8,035 nt of DNA, from positions 1 through 8,035 of the forward strand of contig NZ_DAIQNN010000108.1 of the NCBI RefSeq assembly GCF_036788415.1. Direction: 5' to 3'. The DNA comes from Rubrimonas sp036788415. Lineage in GTDB: Bacteria > Pseudomonadota > Alphaproteobacteria > Rhodobacterales > Rhodobacteraceae. A program made the position numbers and the translations under genes. Every line of letters begins with the position of its first letter. The first letter of the stretch is position 1. Shown in pieces: positions 6,057 to 8,035 of the stretch. The notes under the pieces were generated by a model, which did not search any database, was not told the origin of the DNA, and saw nothing but the letters and a program-made list of their open reading frames with translations.

Positions 6057-7948
6057 GCCTCGACACGACCGCAGCCCCGCGAGAGCCGCAGGACGAGGAC
6101 GGCGCCCCGCGGGTGCGGGCCGTCGTCGGCTCGACGCGGATCGAGGAGGAGATCTTCGGCCGCGCCTTCGACGGCCGCGTGGTTAGGCGCATCTGGCAGT
6201 TCGTGTCCCCCTACCGGCGGCAGATCTGGCGCGCCATCGGGGCCGTGCTGGTCTTCACCCTGTCCCAGCTTGCCATCCCGCTCCTGATCCGCTTTGCCAT
6301 CGACGCGGGCATGGCGCCGGGCGCGCCGCTCCTTCTGTTGCCCGCCATCGTCGTGCTGTTTGGCCTCACCGTCGTCGTGACCTACCGGGCATCGCTTGCG
6401 CAGGAGCAGATCACGGCGCAAGTGGCCGAGCATGTCCTGTTCGACATCCGCCGCCGGATGTTCGCGCATCTCCAGCGCGTCTCGCTGTCCTTCATGGACA
6501 AGACCGAGGTCGGGCGGCTGATGTCGCGCCTGCAGGGCGACGTGAACTCGATGCAGGAGTTCCTTGAGACGTCGGTGCAGTCGGTGGGCGACATCGCGCT
6601 GCTTGTGGGCATCGTGGCCGTGATGCTGTGGCTCGACTGGCAGCTCGCCGCGCTCGTCCTTCTCGTGCTGCCCGTGCTGCTGGTGTTACGCGTCGTGTGG
6701 ATTGCCAAGGCGAGGGCGGCCTTCCTCGCCGCGCATGAGGCCAATTCGTTGACGAACGGCGCGCTGGCCGAGGCGATCCACGGCGTGCGTGCCGTGCAGG
6801 CGATGGGCCGCAACCGCCTCAACGCCGAGCTTTACGCAGCCCTTGCCAACCGCACCTATCTCGCCCAGCTCCGCGCCGCGGGGCTGTCGCAGATCATGAT
6901 CCCCATCGTCGATGGCCTCACCGGCATCGCAATGGCGACGGTAGTGGTCGCGGGGGGCCTGATGGTGGCCTCGGGGCGCCTCGAGGTCGGCGTTCTAGTG
7001 GCCTTCCTGTTCTACATTCAGCGCTTCTTCGACCCGATCCGCTCTCTGACGATGCAGTATTCGGTGATGCAGCGCGCGATGGCCTCCGGCCACCGGCTGA
7101 CAGAGGTGCTCGACGTCGCGGTGAGCGTGACCGACGCCCCCGACGCCGTGCCGCTCGGCCCGGCGGATGACGGCTCGGTGGAATTCCGCGGCGTCAGCTT
7201 CGGCTACGATCCGGCGAACCCGGTGCTGCGGGATGTGAGCTTCACTGTGAAATCGGGCGAGCGCGTCGCCCTCGTCGGCCCCACGGGGTCGGGCAAGTCG
7301 AGCTGCATCTCGCTGATTCACCGGTTCTACGACGTGCAGCAAGGCGCGGTTCTCGTCGGCGGCCGCGACGTGCGGACTGTGACGCAGGAAAGCCTCGGCC
7401 GCGATATCGCGATGGTGCTTCAGGAGCCCTACCTGTTTACCGGCACGGTGATGGACAACATCCGCTACGCCTCGGAACAGGCGACGAATGACGCGGTCAT
7501 CGCGGCGGCAAAGGCGGTCGGCGCCCATGATTTCATCACGGCCATGCCCGACGGCTACGCAACGCTGCTGGAGGAGCGCGGCTCGAACCTCAGCCTCGGG
7601 CAGCGCCAGCTTCTCAGCTTCGCGCGCGCGCTGGTGGTGGACGCGAAGATTCTCGTGCTCGACGAAGCGACGGCAAACATCGACAGCTATACCGAACTTC
7701 AGATCCAGAGGGCGCTGGAGCGGCTGCTCGAAGGGCGCACAGGTTTGGTGATCGCCCACCGGCTAGCCACGATCCGCAACGCCGACCGGATTGTGGTGCT
7801 CCAGCAGGGCCGCAAGATCGAGGAGGGCGACCACGACGCGCTGATGGTGCGGGGCGGCCTCTATGCGAAGCTCTACGACCTGAACTATGCAAGCTTCGAT
7901 GATCTGCCCGACGCCTTGACTGCCGAGGACTGCCACCAGGCATCATGA
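6053..7948 (+). CDS. ABC exporter half-transporter, catalytic-site subunit
   Basis: A 631-residue fused permease-ATPase and the likely obligate partner of the preceding gene. It begins with a charged ~40-residue cytosolic leader. Six membrane segments follow, at about 60-82, 92-110, 175-195, 196-216, 280-304 and 311-325; the ATPase domain covers about 376-612. Motifs: Walker A GPTGSGKS (409-416), Q-loop Q457, signature LSLGQ (513-517, Leu in place of the first Gly), Walker B ILVLDE (533-538) with catalytic E538, D-loop ANID, H-loop H569. Together with the partner's LSGGQ, its Walker motifs make the competent ATP site; its altered signature faces the partner's Asp-bearing degenerate site. GGAG lies 8 nt before the ATG inside the end of the upstream gene. 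The C-terminal tail after ~612 is acidic. Substrate cannot be read from the sequence. Confidence 0.95.
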   Translation: MSLDTTAAPREPQDEDGAPRVRAVVGSTRIEEEIFGRAFDGRVVRRIWQFVSPYRRQIWRAIGAVLVFTLSQLAIPLLIRFAIDAGMAPGAPLLLLPAIVVLFGLTVVVTYRASLAQEQITAQVAEHVLFDIRRRMFAHLQRVSLSFMDKTEVGRLMSRLQGDVNSMQEFLETSVQSVGDIALLVGIVAVMLWLDWQLAALVLLVLPVLLVLRVVWIAKARAAFLAAHEANSLTNGALAEAIHGVRAVQAMGRNRLNAELYAALANRTYLAQLRAAGLSQIMIPIVDGLTGIAMATVVVAGGLMVASGRLEVGVLVAFLFYIQRFFDPIRSLTMQYSVMQRAMASGHRLTEVLDVAVSVTDAPDAVPLGPADDGSVEFRGVSFGYDPANPVLRDVSFTVKSGERVALVGPTGSGKSSCISLIHRFYDVQQGAVLVGGRDVRTVTQESLGRDIAMVLQEPYLFTGTVMDNIRYASEQATNDAVIAAAKAVGAHDFITAMPDGYATLLEERGSNLSLGQRQLLSFARALVVDAKILVLDEATANIDSYTELQIQRALERLLEGRTGLVIAHRLATIRNADRIVVLQQGRKIEEGDHDALMVRGGLYAKLYDLNYASFDDLPDALTAEDCHQAS

Positions 7949-8022
7949 GCTGGACCGCGACTAAATGCCATCGCCTATGGCGACACGCCGACCGGATGGC
8001 CCAGAAGGCTCTGGCGCGATGA
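7945..8022 (+). CDS. Possible 25-codon coupled ORF (hypothetical)
   Basis: An ATG at 7945 overlaps the stop of the second ABC gene as ATGA and runs 25 codons (beginning MSWTATKCHRLWRH) to TGA at 8020-8022. That stop itself overlaps another ATG (8019) as ATGA. The peptide is basic, with no membrane segment or signal sequence, and I recognise no family. It could be a translational-coupling relay between the exporter and the next gene, or chance, since ATGA is common in GC-rich operons. Confidence 0.25.
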   Translation: MSWTATKCHRLWRHADRMAQKALAR

Positions 8023-8035
8023 CCTCCGTGGTGAT
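7965..8035 (+). CDS. Start of next gene, truncated by window edge
   Basis: A frame bounded upstream by TAA (7962-7964) is open from the ATG at 7965 to the end of the window. Alternative in-frame starts are 7977 and 8019. The 8019 start is best supported: AGAAGG (8003-8008) lies 10 nt before it and the predicted N-terminus is MTSVV. With so few codons the product cannot be named. Its same-strand position 16-70 nt after the exporter suggests it belongs to the same operon. Confidence 0.45.
   Translation, partial: MPSPMATRRPDGPEGSGAMTSVV

Noticed and set aside
5987..6469. 160-codon minus-strand ORF over the junction of the ABC genes
   Set aside because: Antisense to conserved exporter coding sequence; composition is non-protein-like.
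6995..7759. 254-codon minus-strand ORF inside the second ABC gene
   Set aside because: Antisense shadow of the ATPase domain, whose Walker A, signature and Walker B motifs are all intact on the plus strand.
1..8035. CRISPR array, tRNA, rRNA or riboswitch
   Set aside because: No regularly spaced repeats, no cloverleaf-like gene with T-loop signature, and no recognisable riboswitch core seen on reading both strands.

Overview
The window is about 8 kb of high-GC DNA with strong third-position G/C bias, so long antisense shadow ORFs are common. Gene content (a GlpV-type glycerol-binding protein, a GlpF channel, higBA, tandem ABC exporter half-genes and an IS256-family scrap) fits an alphaproteobacterium of Rhodobacterales or Rhizobiales type. 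This assignment is an inference from gene families and composition, and no rRNA or tRNA is present to test it.

Layout. (1) Positions 1-455: a short remnant of an IS256-family transposase at the left edge, then roughly 300 bp without a gene that holds one copy of a diverged repeat and a hairpin. (2) Positions 456-2939, minus strand: a two-gene operon, a glycerol facilitator (glpF-like) followed 9 nt later by a Tat-signal substrate-binding protein of the glycerol ABC transporter family (GlpV). No ABC permease or ATPase of that system is in the window. (3) Positions 2940-3271: intergenic, with a 16-bp inverted repeat, the second copy of the diverged repeat carrying a perfect 11-bp-stem hairpin, and the higBA promoter/operator. 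(4) Positions 3272-3887, plus strand: a higB toxin / higA antitoxin pair in toxin-first order; higB appears to be read from an almost leaderless transcript, while higA has a strong ribosome binding site. (5) Positions 3888-4196: intergenic. (6) Positions 4197-7948, plus strand: two ABC exporter half-transporters joined by an ATGA overlap. Their nucleotide-binding-site defects are complementary (Asp instead of catalytic Glu in the first, LSLGQ instead of LSGGQ in the second), which predicts an obligate heterodimer with one degenerate ATP site. (7) Positions 7945-8035: a possible 25-codon coupled ORF and the start of a further gene cut by the window edge.

How the genes work together. GlpF would let glycerol across the inner membrane and GlpV would bind it in the periplasm, so the minus-strand operon looks like a glycerol-scavenging unit that either relies on ABC components encoded elsewhere or is a remnant. 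HigBA is a self-contained, autoregulated toxin-antitoxin module. The two ABC half-transporters form one export pump of unknown substrate. I found no clearly undescribed system; the most interesting points are the orphan GlpF-GlpV pairing bracketed by direct repeats and the leaderless-type higB start beneath a 20-bp palindrome.
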